Shown piece after piece: positions 27,650-36,310 of a stretch of 64,000 nt of DNA. A program made the translations under genes and the position numbers. The stretch comes from Microtetraspora glauca (GTDB lineage Bacteria; Actinomycetota; Actinomycetes; Streptomycetales; Streptomycetaceae): NCBI GenBank assembly GCA_000721275.1, contig JOFO01000029.1, positions 17,672-81,671 on the forward strand, read 5' to 3'. A model generated the notes under the pieces. The model had not been told where the DNA came from. It did no database searches and saw only the letters and a list, made by a program, of their open reading frames with translations. Within the stretch, counting starts at the first letter, position 1. Each line of letters begins with the position of its first letter.

Positions 27650-27874
27650 TCAGACCTTCTTCCCGGCCCGCTCCGACACGATCATCAGGACCAGGCCGAG
27701 CACGGCGACCACGATGTTCGCGAACACCTCCCGGCCCTCCAGGAAGCCCACGTGCTCGGTCAGGAAGCGCGTCGCGGCCATGAACGAGAACCAGCCGTCC
27801 GTCAGCTCCCGCACCACCCCGCACACCCCGAACACCGTGAGCAGGAAGCCGGACACCTCAAGAAATCTCCTCAT
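27650..27874 (-). CDS. Small two-helix membrane protein
   Basis: A 74-residue protein with two hydrophobic helices (VSGFLLTVFGVCGVV and VFANIVVAVLGLVLMIV) and a basic C-terminal tail. CATGAT, six bases before the ATG at 27874, may be a leaderless -10 box. Divergent from the broken histidine kinase, with a long inverted repeat between them, so it may be a target of that two-component system. No known family. Confidence 0.65.
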   Translation of the reverse strand: MRRFLEVSGFLLTVFGVCGVVRELTDGWFSFMAATRFLTEHVGFLEGREVFANIVVAVLGLVLMIVSERAGKKV

Positions 27875-27929
27875 GCGGCGATCATGGGCGCGCCGCCCGG
27901 CCCGCCGCGCCCGCCGCCGGTCCACCGCC

Positions 27930-27968
27930 CCGCGACCGAAGTATCGACCCCCGCGACTTCGGTCGCGG
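27930..27968. promoter_or_regulatory. 13-bp inverted repeat operator
   Basis: Perfect arms CCGCGACCGAAGT (27930-27942) and its complement (27956-27968), with a 13-base spacer, between two divergent genes. Likely a binding site for the NarL-family regulator at 29230. Confidence 0.65.
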
Positions 27969-28006
27969 ACGGACGCCGCCGGCCGGTGCCCGGCGCCCCC
28001 GCTGCG

Positions 28007-28012
28007 TACATT
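28007..28012 (+). promoter_or_regulatory. -10 box TACATT of the kinase gene
   Basis: Six bases separate TACATT from the ATG at 28019; a leaderless start is likely. Confidence 0.55.
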
Positions 28013-28018
28013 GCGAGC

Positions 28019-29233
28019 ATGACCCGTACGGACCGGCAGCACCTGCTGCTCCCCTCCCACCTGGTCGCACCGGGCGGGACCGGGGCCGCCCGGCCGCGCC
28101 GCACCGTCCGCGACTGGGTCGTCGACACCCTCGTCTTCCTGCTCGCCGCCCTCTTCGGCCTCGTCGCCGCCGACACCAGCGCCCGCTACCACAGCGACGC
28201 CGTCAACCTGTTCGACCAGATCGCCGGCGCCCTCGCCTGCTGCGCGCTGTGGCTGCGCCGCCGGTGGCCCGCCGCGCTCGCCGCCGTCCTCGCGGTCGCC
28301 GGCGCCGTCGTCCCGGTCGCCGCGGGCGCCATGCTCGTGAGCCTCTTCAGCGTCGCCGTCCGCCGGCCCTTCCGCGAGATCGCCTGGATCCTCGCGCTCG
28401 CCCTCGCCGGCTCCGTCGCCACCGTCTTCGTCCGCCCCGACCCCGAGACCCCCGCCCCGCTCGGCATCGTCCTCGGCGTCGCCCTCTCCCTCCTCGCCAC
28501 CGCCTGGGGCATGCTCGTCCGGTCCCGCCGCCGGCTCGTCGAGGCGCTGCGCGAGCGCGCCGAGCGGGCCGAGGCCGAGGCCGAACTGCGCGCCGCGCAG
28601 GCCCAGCGGCTCGCCCGCGAGGCCATCGCCCGCGAGATGCACGACGTCCTCGCCCACCGGCTCACCCTGCTCAGCGTCCACGCCGGCGCCCTGGAGTTCC
28701 GGCCCGACGCCCCGCCCGAGTAGATCGCCCGCGCCGCCGGCGTCATCCGCGACAGCGCCCACGACGCCCTCCAGGACCTCCGCGAGATCATCGGCGTGCT
28801 CCGCGCCCCCGGCGACGAGCAGGGCGGCGGCGACCGGCCCCAGCCCACCCTCGCCACCCTCGGCGCGCTCGTCGACGAGTCCCGCGCCGCCGGCATGACG
28901 GTCGTCCTCGACTCCACCGTCGACGACCCCGGCACCGTCCCCGCCGCCACCGGCCGCACCGTCTACCGCATCGCCCAGGAGGGCCTCACCAACGCCCGCA
29001 AGCACGCCCCCGGCGCCCGCGTCACCGTCGTGCTGCGCGGCCGGCCCGGCGACGGGCTCACCGTCGAGATCCGCAACCCCGCCCCCGACGGACCCGTCCC
29101 GCACGTCCCCGGCTCCGGGCAGGGCCTCATCGGACTCGCCGAACGGGCCGCCCTCGCCGGCGGGCGCCTCGACCACGGCCCCGCCCCCGGCGGCGGCTTC
29201 GCCCTCACCGCCTGGCTACCGTGGCCCCCATGA
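28019..29233 (+). pseudogene. Sensor histidine kinase interrupted by one TAG codon
   Basis: A NarL-type kinase with N-terminal membrane helices, the HisKA_3 box (REMHDVLAHRLTLLSVHAGALEF) and an HATPase domain (IAQEGLTNARKHAP, GSGQGLIGLAERA). The frame is stopped by TAG at 28721-28723, right after FRPDAPPE. It then continues in the same frame with IARAAGVIRDSAHDALQDLREI, exactly as expected. One base change (GAG to TAG) explains it. The product would keep the phospho-His but lose the ATPase. The final TGA overlaps the regulator's ATG. A GTG at 28796 could start an ATPase-only fragment. A sequencing error is the main alternative. Confidence 0.88.
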
Positions 29234-29916
29234 CCATCCGGCTGCTCCTCGTCGACGACGACCCCCTGGTCCGCGCGGGCCTCACCCTGATGCTCGGCGG
29301 CGACGAGACCGTCGAGATCGTCGGCGAGGGCTCCGACGGCAGCGAGGTCCCCGGCCTCGTCGACCGGCTCGCCCCCGACGTCGTCCTCATGGACATCCGC
29401 ATGCCGCACGTCGACGGCCTCACCGCCACCGAACGGCTCCGCGCCCGCCCCGGCGCCCCCGAGGTGATCGTCCTCACCACCTTCCACGCCGACGAGCAGG
29501 TGCTGCGCGCCCTGCGCGCCGGCGCCGCCGGCTTCGTCCTCAAGGACACCCCGCCCGCCGAGATCGTCGCCGCCGTCCGCCGGGTCGCCGCCGGCGACCC
29601 CGTGCTCTCCCCGGCCGTCACCCGCCAGCTGATGCGGCACGTCGCCGGCCGCCCCGAGGCCCGGCCGCGCCGGGCCACCGCCGCCGAGCGCCTCGCCGGG
29701 CTCGCCGACCGCGAGCGGGAGGTGGCCGTCGCCGTCGGCCGCGGCGCCTCCAACGCCGAGATCGCCGCCGCGCTGTACATGAGCGTGCCGACGGTGAAGA
29801 CGTACGTGTCCCGGCTGCTCGCCAAGCTCGGCCTCAACAACCGGGTCCAGATCGCCCTCCTGGTCCACGACGCCGGTCTCCTCGATCAGGACCCCCCGGG
29901 CGATACCGGCGAGTAG
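29230..29916 (+). CDS. NarL-family response regulator
   Basis: A 228-residue regulator. The receiver has DDDPLVRAG, phospho-Asp in VVLMDIRMPHVDG and FVLKDTPPAE; the LuxR-type DNA-binding domain has LADREREVAVAVGRGASNAEIAAALYMS. It starts by ATGA overlap with the broken kinase gene, so its translation may be reduced or uncoupled. The domain itself is intact, which suggests the regulator may still act or be phosphorylated by another kinase. The TAG stop is part of the next promoter. Confidence 0.93.
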   Translation: MTIRLLLVDDDPLVRAGLTLMLGGDETVEIVGEGSDGSEVPGLVDRLAPDVVLMDIRMPHVDGLTATERLRARPGAPEVIVLTTFHADEQVLRALRAGAAGFVLKDTPPAEIVAAVRRVAAGDPVLSPAVTRQLMRHVAGRPEARPRRATAAERLAGLADREREVAVAVGRGASNAEIAAALYMSVPTVKTYVSRLLAKLGLNNRVQIALLVHDAGLLDQDPPGDTGE

Positions 29917-29919
29917 GGT
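29914..29919 (+). promoter_or_regulatory. -10 box TAGGGT built on a stop codon
   Basis: TAG is the response regulator's stop; seven bases separate the hexamer from GTG 29927. Confidence 0.6.
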
Positions 29920-29926
29920 GACGCGG

Positions 29927-30343
29927 GTGACCGACACCGCGACCCTCGCCATGGCCCGGGACATCCTGCGGGCCCAGCCCTTCAGCCGCCTCGTCGGCGC
30001 CGACGTCCGCGCCTTCGGCGACGGCGGCGCCACCCTCGAACTGCCGATCCGCGAGGACCTGCGCCAGCAGAACGGCTTCGTGCACGGCGGAGTCCTCTCC
30101 TACGCCGCCGACAACGCGATCACCTTCGCCGCCGGCACCGTCCTCGGCCCGGCCGTCCTCACCGCCGGCTACTCCATCGACTACGTCCGCCCCGCCACCG
30201 GCGTCACCCTCCGGGCCCGCGCCGAGGTCCTGCACGCCGGCCGCCGCCAGGCCGTCGTCCGCTGCGAACTCCTCACCGTCGACGAGGAGGGCGACGAGAC
30301 GCTGTGCGCCCTCGCCCAGGGCACCGTCCGCGCCGTCGGCTGA
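29927..30343 (+). CDS. PaaI-type hotdog thioesterase
   Basis: A 138-residue hotdog-fold protein. NGFVHGGVLSYAADNA carries the HGG motif and helix of PaaI-like acyl-CoA thioesterases, and the second half shows YSIDYVRPA and ARAEVLHAGRR. It probably hydrolyses an aryl- or acyl-CoA. GTG 29927 is chosen over 29918 because the latter lies inside the -10 box. It is convergent with the Gfo/Idh gene, with one base between stops. Confidence 0.9.
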   Translation: MTDTATLAMARDILRAQPFSRLVGADVRAFGDGGATLELPIREDLRQQNGFVHGGVLSYAADNAITFAAGTVLGPAVLTAGYSIDYVRPATGVTLRARAEVLHAGRRQAVVRCELLTVDEEGDETLCALAQGTVRAVG

Positions 30344-30344
30344 G

Positions 30345-31340
30345 TCACGCGTCCCCCACCCGCACCGGCCGGTGCTCGCGGCGGGAGCGCTCGCACGCGT
30401 CCGCGACCCGCAGCGCCGCCAGCGCCTCCCGCCCGTCGCACGGGTTCGGCGCCTCGCCGCGCACCAGCCGGACGAAGGCGTCCAGCTCCGCCTCGTACGC
30501 CGGGGCGAACCGCTCCAGGAAGCCCGGCCACGGCTTCGGCGGCGGCGCGGGGGAGTGCGGCTCCAGCGACGTGAGCGGGGTGCGCTCGTCCAGGCCCACC
30601 GCCAGCTGGTCCCGGTCCCCGGCCAGCTCCATCCGCACGTCGTAGCCGGCGCCGTTGCAGCGGGTCGCCGTCGCCGTCACCAGCGTGCCGTCGTCCAACG
30701 TGAGCAGCGCGGCGGCCGTGTCCACGTCACCGGCCTCACGGAACATAGCGGGACCCGCGTCCGACCCGGTCGCGTACACCTCCACGACCTCCCGCCCCGT
30801 CACCCACCGCACGATGTCCACGTCGTGCACCATGCAGTCCCGGAACAGCCCGCCGGACAGCGGCAGGTACGCGGCGGGCGGCGGCTCCGGGTCCGAGGTC
30901 GCCGTCCGCACCGTGTGCAGCCGGCCCAGCCGCCCCGCCCGCACCGCCTCCCGCGCCGCCCGGTAGCCCGCGTCGAAGCGGCGCATGAAACCCAGCTGGA
31001 GCTCGGTGCCTGCCTCCGCCACCGCCGCCAGCGCGGCCAGCGTCCCCGGCACGTCCAGCGCGATCGGCTTCTCGCAGAAGGCCGGCAGGCCCGCCCGCGC
31101 GGCCCGGCCGATCAGCTCGGCGTGCGCGGCTGTCGCCGAGGCGATCACCACCGCGTCCAGGCCCCGTCCCAGCAGCGCCGGCACGTCCGGCGCGGTCTGT
31201 GCGCCCACCGCCGCCGCCACCGCCGCCGCCCGCGCCGGGTCGGCGTCCGTGACCACCAGCGCGCCGACCCCCGGATGCCGGGCGAGCGCCCCCGCGTGGA
31301 AACTCCCGATCCGGCCCGTACCGATCAGTCCGATGCGCAT
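30345..31340 (-). CDS. Gfo/Idh/MocA oxidoreductase (inositol dehydrogenase-like)
   Basis: A 331-residue NAD(P)-dependent sugar or inositol dehydrogenase. The N-terminal Rossmann fold opens RIGLIGTGRIGSFHA, the catalytic motif is EKP in FCEKPIALDVPG, and the C-terminal domain has LQLGFMRRFDAGY, FRDCMVHDVDIVRW and the active-site HD. It is divergent from a sugar ABC/ROK operon, so it probably oxidises the sugar or cyclitol that the transporter imports. Confidence 0.88.
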   Translation of the reverse strand: MRIGLIGTGRIGSFHAGALARHPGVGALVVTDADPARAAAVAAAVGAQTAPDVPALLGRGLDAVVIASATAAHAELIGRAARAGLPAFCEKPIALDVPGTLAALAAVAEAGTELQLGFMRRFDAGYRAAREAVRAGRLGRLHTVRTATSDPEPPPAAYLPLSGGLFRDCMVHDVDIVRWVTGREVVEVYATGSDAGPAMFREAGDVDTAAALLTLDDGTLVTATATRCNGAGYDVRMELAGDRDQLAVGLDERTPLTSLEPHSPAPPPKPWPGFLERFAPAYEAELDAFVRLVRGEAPNPCDGREALAALRVADACERSRREHRPVRVGDA

Positions 31341-31346
31341 GGCCCC

Positions 31347-31375
31347 ACCGTGAGCCGCCCGCCGGACGGTGTCAA
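31347..31375 (-). promoter_or_regulatory. Promoter of the Gfo/Idh/MocA gene
   Basis: On the minus strand, TTGACA (31370-31375), 17 bases, CACGGT (31347-31352), then six bases to the ATG at 31340. A consensus-like leaderless promoter. Elsewhere, the 31341-31623 gap holds only the binding-protein ribosome site and a weak palindrome at about 31583-31597. Confidence 0.7.
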
Positions 31376-31623
31376 GGCCGGCCGGGACGCGCCCGGACGC
31401 GCCGCCCGCGCCCCCGCCGGGCCGGTACGACGCCTTCCCGCCGCACCGCCCCGGCACTACGCTCGCCTCCCGTCCGCCCCGCCCCCGGCCCGCCCCGGCG
31501 CCCCGCGCCGCTGGCCCGTCCGAAGGGGCGCCGGACCGGGGGAAGGGCCCCCTGACGAGCGCCGGGACCCGCATGACCGATACTGCAATGCACGCAGAAG
31601 GCGACAAAGGAGGGCACGGCCTC

Positions 31624-32643
31624 GTGACCAGGCTTCGGACAGGAGGGGTACGCGCCGCGATCGGCGCCGTGCTCGCACTCGCGCTCACGGGAGCGCTCGC
31701 GGGGTGCAGCAGCACGGGCGGCAAGCGGGCGGAGGACGCCCGCAAGGCGGCCGCCGCCCAGGGCCGCGCGGCCGTGGACACCCCCCGCTGGACCTTCGCG
31801 ATGGTGACCCACTCGGGCGACGGCGACACCTTCTGGGACATCGTCCAGAACGGCGCCGAGCAGGCCGCCGCCAAGGACAACATCAACTTCCTCTACGCCC
31901 ACAGCGACGAGGCCCAGCAGCAGGCCCAGCTGATCGACTCGTACGTCGCCAAGGGCGTCGACGGACTGATCGTCACCCTCGCCAAGCCCGACGCCATGAA
32001 GGCGTCCGTGCAGAAGGCCGTCAAGGCCGGCATCCCGGTGATCACCGTGAACTCCGGCGCCGAGCAGTCCAAGGCGTTCGGCGCCCTCACCCACATCGGC
32101 CAGGACGAGACCGTCGCCGGCCAGGCCGTCGGCGAGGAGCTGACGAAGCGCGGACGGAAGAAGGCCCTCTGCGTCCTGCACGAACAGGGCAACGTCGGCC
32201 ACGAGCAGCGCTGCGCCGGCACGAAGGAGACCTTCGGCGGCGAACTGGTCAACCTCTACGTCGACGGCACCAACATGCCCGACGTGAAGGCGTCCATCGA
32301 GGCCAAGCTCCAGTCCGACAAGGACGTCGACGCCGTCGTCACCCTCGGCGCCCCCTTCGCCGACGCCGCCGTCCAGGCCGCGAAGGGCGCCGGAAGCAAG
32401 GCCGAGATCGACACCTTCGACCTCAACGCCAAGGTCGCCACCGCCCTCGCCGCCGGCACCCTCGGCTTCGCCGTCGACCAGCAGCCCTACCTCCAGGGCT
32501 ACCAGGCCGTCGACCTGCTCTGGCTCTACCGCTACAACGCCGACGTCCTCGGCGGCGGCAAGCCCGTCCTCACCGGACCGCAGATCATCACCCGCGACCA
32601 GGCCGGGGACCTGAAGCGGTACGCCGAGCGGGGGACCCGATGA
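31624..32643 (+). CDS. Sugar ABC transporter substrate-binding lipoprotein
   Basis: A 339-residue type I periplasmic binding protein of the RbsB/FrcB kind. A lipoprotein signal ends LAGC, followed by the sugar-binding fold: [44 protein letters not shown] and [21 protein letters not shown] at 31606-31613 fixes GTG 31624 as the start; an ATG at 31573 is in frame but lacks this spacing. First gene of a four- to five-gene operon (ATGA overlap with the permease). Confidence 0.92.
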   Translation: MTRLRTGGVRAAIGAVLALALTGALAGCSSTGGKRAEDARKAAAAQGRAAVDTPRWTFAMVTHSGDGDTFWDIVQNGAEQAAAKDNINFLYAHSDEAQQQAQLIDSYVAKGVDGLIVTLAKPDAMKASVQKAVKAGIPVITVNSGAEQSKAFGALTHIGQDETVAGQAVGEELTKRGRKKALCVLHEQGNVGHEQRCAGTKETFGGELVNLYVDGTNMPDVKASIEAKLQSDKDVDAVVTLGAPFADAAVQAAKGAGSKAEIDTFDLNAKVATALAAGTLGFAVDQQPYLQGYQAVDLLWLYRYNADVLGGGKPVLTGPQIITRDQAGDLKRYAERGTR

Positions 32644-33695
32644 GCACCACCGCCCCACCGTCCGACGGCGTCGACCACGTCGACGAACGCCTGCTGCGCA
32701 CCAGCCCGCTGAAGAAGCTGCTCGCCCGCCCCGAGCTGGGCTCGGTCGTCGGCGCGGTCGCCGTCTTCGTCTTCTTCGCGGTCGTCGCCGACAGCTTCCT
32801 GCGCCCCTCCAGCCTCGGCACCGTCCTGTACGGGGCCTCCACCCTCGGCATCATGGCCGTCCCGGTGGCCCTGCTGATGATCGGCGGCGAGTTCGACCTC
32901 TCCGCCGGCGTCCTCGTCACCAGCTCCGCGCTGGTCTCGTCGATGTTCAGCTACCAGATGACCGCGAACGTCTGGGTCGGCGTCGGCGTCTCGCTGCTCG
33001 TCACCCTGGCCGTCGGCGCGTTCAACGGCTTCATGCTGACCCGGACGAAACTGCCCAGCTTCATCATCACGCTCGGCACCTTCCTCATGCTGACCGGCCT
33101 CAACCTGGGCGTCACCAAGATCGTCACCGGCACCGTCTCCACCAAGTCGATCGCCGACATGGAGGGCTTCCCCTCCGCCCACGCCGTCTTCGCGTCCACC
33201 CTCACCGTCGGCGGCGTCGAGCTGAAGGTCACCGTCCTGTGGTGGTTCGGCCTGGTCGCCGCCGCCACCTGGATCCTGCTCCGCACCCGCTTCGGCAACT
33301 GGATCTTCGCGGTCGGCGGCGGCGCCGACGCGGCCCGCGCGGTCGGCGTCCCGGTCTACCGCACCAAGATCGGCCTCTACATGGGCGTCGCCCTGTGCGC
33401 CTGGATCGCCGGCCAGCACCTGCTCTTCTCCTTCGACGTCGTCCAGTCCGGCGAAGGCGTCGGCAACGAGCTGATCTACATCATCGCGGCCGTCATCGGC
33501 GGCTGCCTGATCACCGGCGGCTACGGCTCGGCCATCGGCTCCGCCGTCGGCGCCCTCATCTTCGGCATGACCAGCAAGGGCATCGTCTACGCCGAGTGGA
33601 ACCCCGACTGGTTCAAGTTCTTCCTCGGCGCGATGCTGCTCCTCGCGACCCTGCTGAACGCCTGGATCCGCAAGCGCGTGGAGGCGACCAAGTGA
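32640..33695 (+). CDS. Sugar ABC transporter permease (RbsC/FrcC type)
   Basis: A 351-residue membrane protein with about ten hydrophobic segments. The family hallmark [12 protein letters not shown] and the later [21 protein letters not shown] are present. ATGA overlap with the binding protein and GTGA overlap with the ATPase indicate tight coupling. Confidence 0.93.
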   Translation: MSTTAPPSDGVDHVDERLLRTSPLKKLLARPELGSVVGAVAVFVFFAVVADSFLRPSSLGTVLYGASTLGIMAVPVALLMIGGEFDLSAGVLVTSSALVSSMFSYQMTANVWVGVGVSLLVTLAVGAFNGFMLTRTKLPSFIITLGTFLMLTGLNLGVTKIVTGTVSTKSIADMEGFPSAHAVFASTLTVGGVELKVTVLWWFGLVAAATWILLRTRFGNWIFAVGGGADAARAVGVPVYRTKIGLYMGVALCAWIAGQHLLFSFDVVQSGEGVGNELIYIIAAVIGGCLITGGYGSAIGSAVGALIFGMTSKGIVYAEWNPDWFKFFLGAMLLLATLLNAWIRKRVEATK

Positions 33696-34480
33696 CCACG
33701 GCCCCGCTGGTGGAGCTGACCGGCGTCAGCAAGTACTACGGCAACATCCGCGCCCTCGAAGGCGTCTCCCTGGAGGTGAACGCGGGCGAGATCACCTGCG
33801 TCCTCGGCGACAACGGCGCCGGCAAGTCCACCCTCATCAAGATCGTCGCCGGACTGCACCGGCACGACGCCGGCACGTTCCGCATCGACGGCGAGGAGGT
33901 CGTCCTCGCCAACCCGCGCGACGCCCTCGACCGGGGCATCGCCACCGTCTACCAGGACCTCGCCGTCGTCCCCCTGATGCCCGTCTGGCGGAACTTCTTC
34001 CTCGGCTCCGAGCCCACCAGGGGCAAGGGCCCCTTCAAACGGCTCGACACCGAGCGGATGCGGTCCACCACCCGCGAGGCGCTGCTCCGCATGGGCATCG
34101 ACCTCCGCGACGTCGACCAGCCCATCGGCACCCTCTCCGGCGGCGAACGCCAGTGCGTCGCCATCGCCCGCGCGGTCCACTTCGGCGCCAAGGTCCTCGT
34201 CCTCGACGAGCCGACCGCCGCCCTCGGCGTGAAGCAGTCCGGCGTCGTCCTCAAGTACGTCGCCGCCGCCCGCGACCAGGGCCTCGGCGTGGTCCTCATC
34301 ACCCACAACCCGCACCACGCCTACCTCGTCGGCGACCGGTTCGTGCTGCTCAAGCGCGGTGTGATGGCCGCGAGCCACACCAAGGAGTCCGTCACGCTCG
34401 ACGAATTGACCCGCCAGATGGCCGGCGGCAGCGAGCTCGACGACCTCCGCCACGAACTGGAGCGCCCCGCCGCCCCGTGA
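33692..34480 (+). CDS. Sugar ABC transporter ATPase, single domain (FrcA type)
   Basis: A 262-residue ATPase with [13 protein letters not shown]-loop YQDLA, signature [14 protein letters not shown], Walker [13 protein letters not shown] and THN in the H-loop. It has one nucleotide-binding domain, as in FrcA, not the two of RbsA, so it must act as a homodimer. The GTG start overlaps the permease stop. Confidence 0.93.
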   Translation: MTTAPLVELTGVSKYYGNIRALEGVSLEVNAGEITCVLGDNGAGKSTLIKIVAGLHRHDAGTFRIDGEEVVLANPRDALDRGIATVYQDLAVVPLMPVWRNFFLGSEPTRGKGPFKRLDTERMRSTTREALLRMGIDLRDVDQPIGTLSGGERQCVAIARAVHFGAKVLVLDEPTAALGVKQSGVVLKYVAAARDQGLGVVLITHNPHHAYLVGDRFVLLKRGVMAASHTKESVTLDELTRQMAGGSELDDLRHELERPAAP

Positions 34481-34522
34481 CCCGCCCCGCCGCTTCTCCC
34501 GCCGACCCGACCCCCCTCCTGG

Positions 34523-34528
34523 CAGAAT
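34523..34528 (+). promoter_or_regulatory. -10 box CAGAAT of the ROK gene
   Basis: Seven bases separate CAGAAT from ATG 34536, so the ROK gene may have its own leaderless promoter inside the operon. Confidence 0.45.
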
Positions 34529-34535
34529 CGAGCCG

Positions 34536-35699
34536 ATGAACACCTACCGTGACCCCGCCGCCCGGGGCGGTGTCCTGCGGACCGTCGGGACCCGCGAGCG
34601 GCGCTCCCACCTGTCGGCGCCCCGGGTGCCGACGGTGGGCATCGACATCGGCGGGACCAAGGTGATGGCGGGCGTCGTCGACGCCGACGGCACCATCCTG
34701 GAGAAGATCCGCACCGAGACCCCCGACAAGTCCAAGAGCCCCAAGGTCGTCGAGGACACCATCGTCGAGCTGGTCCTGGACCTCTCCGACCGGCACGACG
34801 TGCACGCCGTCGGCATCGGCGCGGCCGGCTGGGTCGACGCCGACCGGGCCCGCGTCCTCTTCGCCCCCCACCTGGCCTGGCGCAACGAACCCCTCCGCGA
34901 CGCCCTCCAGGACCGGCTCGCCGTCCCCGTCATGGTGGACAACGACGCCAACACCGCCGCCTGGGCCGAGTGGCGCTTCGGCGCCGGACGCGGCGAGGAC
35001 CACCTCGTCATGATCACCCTCGGTACGGGGATCGGCGGCGCCATCCTGGAGGACGGCCGGGTCAAGCGCGGCAAGTACGGCGTCGCCGGCGAGTTCGGGC
35101 ACATGCAGGTCGTGCCCGGCGGCCACCGCTGCCCCTGCGGCAACCGCGGCTGCTGGGAGCAGTACAGCTCCGGCAACGCCCTGGTCCGCGAGGCCCGCGA
35201 GCTCGCCGCCGCCGACTCCCCGGTGGCGTACAACATCATCGAGCGGGTCAAGGGCAGCGTCCCCGACATCACCGGCCCGCTGATCACCGAGCTGGCCCGC
35301 GAGGGCGACGCCATGTGCGTCGAGCTGCTCCAGGACATCGGCCAGTGGCTCGGCGTCGGCATCGCCAACCTCGCCGCCGCCCTCGACCCGTCGTGCTTCG
35401 TCATCGGCGGCGGCGTCTCCGCCGCCGACGACCTGCTCATCGGCCCCGCCCGGGACGCCTTCCGCCGCCACCTCACCGGCCGCGGCTACCGCCCCGAGGC
35501 CCGCATCACCCGCGCCCAGCTCGGCCCCGAGGCCGGCATGGTCGGCGCCGCCGACCTCGCCCGCCTCGTCGCCCGCCGCTTCCGCCGCGCCAACCGGCGC
35601 CGCGTGGAGCGCTACGAGCGGTACGAGCGCTACGCGCAGGCCCTCCGCCCCGGCACGCACGGGCGCGCCGCCCGCACCCCCGAGGACCCCGGCTCATGA
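34536..35699 (+). CDS. ROK family sugar kinase (glucokinase-like)
   Basis: A 387-residue ROK protein. The phosphate-binding motif is VGIDIGGTK, followed by DNDANTAAWAEW, LGTGIGGAI, EFGHMQVVPGG and the zinc motif CPCGNRGCWEQY. It lacks an N-terminal helix-turn-helix, so it is a kinase rather than a repressor. The C-terminus carries a repetitive Arg/Tyr tail (RRRVERYERYERYAQ). It probably phosphorylates the sugar brought in by the transporter upstream. Confidence 0.9.
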   Translation: MNTYRDPAARGGVLRTVGTRERRSHLSAPRVPTVGIDIGGTKVMAGVVDADGTILEKIRTETPDKSKSPKVVEDTIVELVLDLSDRHDVHAVGIGAAGWVDADRARVLFAPHLAWRNEPLRDALQDRLAVPVMVDNDANTAAWAEWRFGAGRGEDHLVMITLGTGIGGAILEDGRVKRGKYGVAGEFGHMQVVPGGHRCPCGNRGCWEQYSSGNALVREARELAAADSPVAYNIIERVKGSVPDITGPLITELAREGDAMCVELLQDIGQWLGVGIANLAAALDPSCFVIGGGVSAADDLLIGPARDAFRRHLTGRGYRPEARITRAQLGPEAGMVGAADLARLVARRFRRANRRRVERYERYERYAQALRPGTHGRAARTPEDPGS

Positions 35700-36274
35700 C
35701 CGTGCAGGACCGCCTGCCCGAGCAGCGCCGGCCCGGGCCGCGGATGCCGGAGGACCGGGGCCGGATGATCCGGCGCCGCTGGCTCACGGCGGTCATCATC
35801 GTGCTGCTCGTCGGCATCCCCGCCGGCTACCTGGTGATCTCCGCCGGCCAGAGCCGGGAGAGCGGCGTCGACAAGGAACGCGAGTCCTCCGTCGTCGGCC
35901 TCCAGGACAACTGGCCGTCGCTGATGAAGCGCCGCATCTTCGAGGTCCCCGTCCCGGCGGGCGCCTCCGGCGTCGCCTACTACGAGACCAGCAACTGGAA
36001 GACCAGCCGGCTGTACGTCCAGTTCACCACCACGGCGACCGGCCTCGACACCTTCCTCGCCGAGTCCGGCACCAGCCGCTCCGCCCTCACCTCCGGCCGC
36101 ATCACCGTCTCGGACCGGGACGCGGACATCGTCGGCTGGACCTTCCCCGACGGCCTGACCTGGTCCGGCACCACCGTCACCCGCGAGGACCCCCGGCCCG
36201 TGTCCGACATCACCGTCGACCTCACCGACCCGGCCTTCCCCCGCGTCTTCACGGTGTCCACCACCAGCCCCTGA
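35696..36274 (+). CDS. Membrane-anchored exported protein, unknown
   Basis: A 192-residue protein with one N-terminal membrane helix (AVIIVLLVGIPAGYLVISAG) and an extracytoplasmic domain with short beta strands (YYETSNWKTSRLYVQF, GWTFPDGLTWSG). No family recognised. Its ATG overlaps the ROK stop, so it belongs to the sugar operon at least transcriptionally. Confidence 0.72.
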   Translation: MTVQDRLPEQRRPGPRMPEDRGRMIRRRWLTAVIIVLLVGIPAGYLVISAGQSRESGVDKERESSVVGLQDNWPSLMKRRIFEVPVPAGASGVAYYETSNWKTSRLYVQFTTTATGLDTFLAESGTSRSALTSGRITVSDRDADIVGWTFPDGLTWSGTTVTREDPRPVSDITVDLTDPAFPRVFTVSTTSP

Positions 36275-36310
36275 CCCGGCGGCCCGCCGCGGCGGGTGAC
36301 AATGGACCCC

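Noticed and set aside
28721..28723. TAG recoding (pyrrolysine or readthrough)
   Set aside because: No sign of such machinery and the position is a Glu codon in the expected sequence; a point mutation or error is simpler.
31583..31597. CTGC-N7-GCAG as a sugar-operon operator
   Set aside because: Only 4-bp arms, and no local regulator to match; too weak to list.
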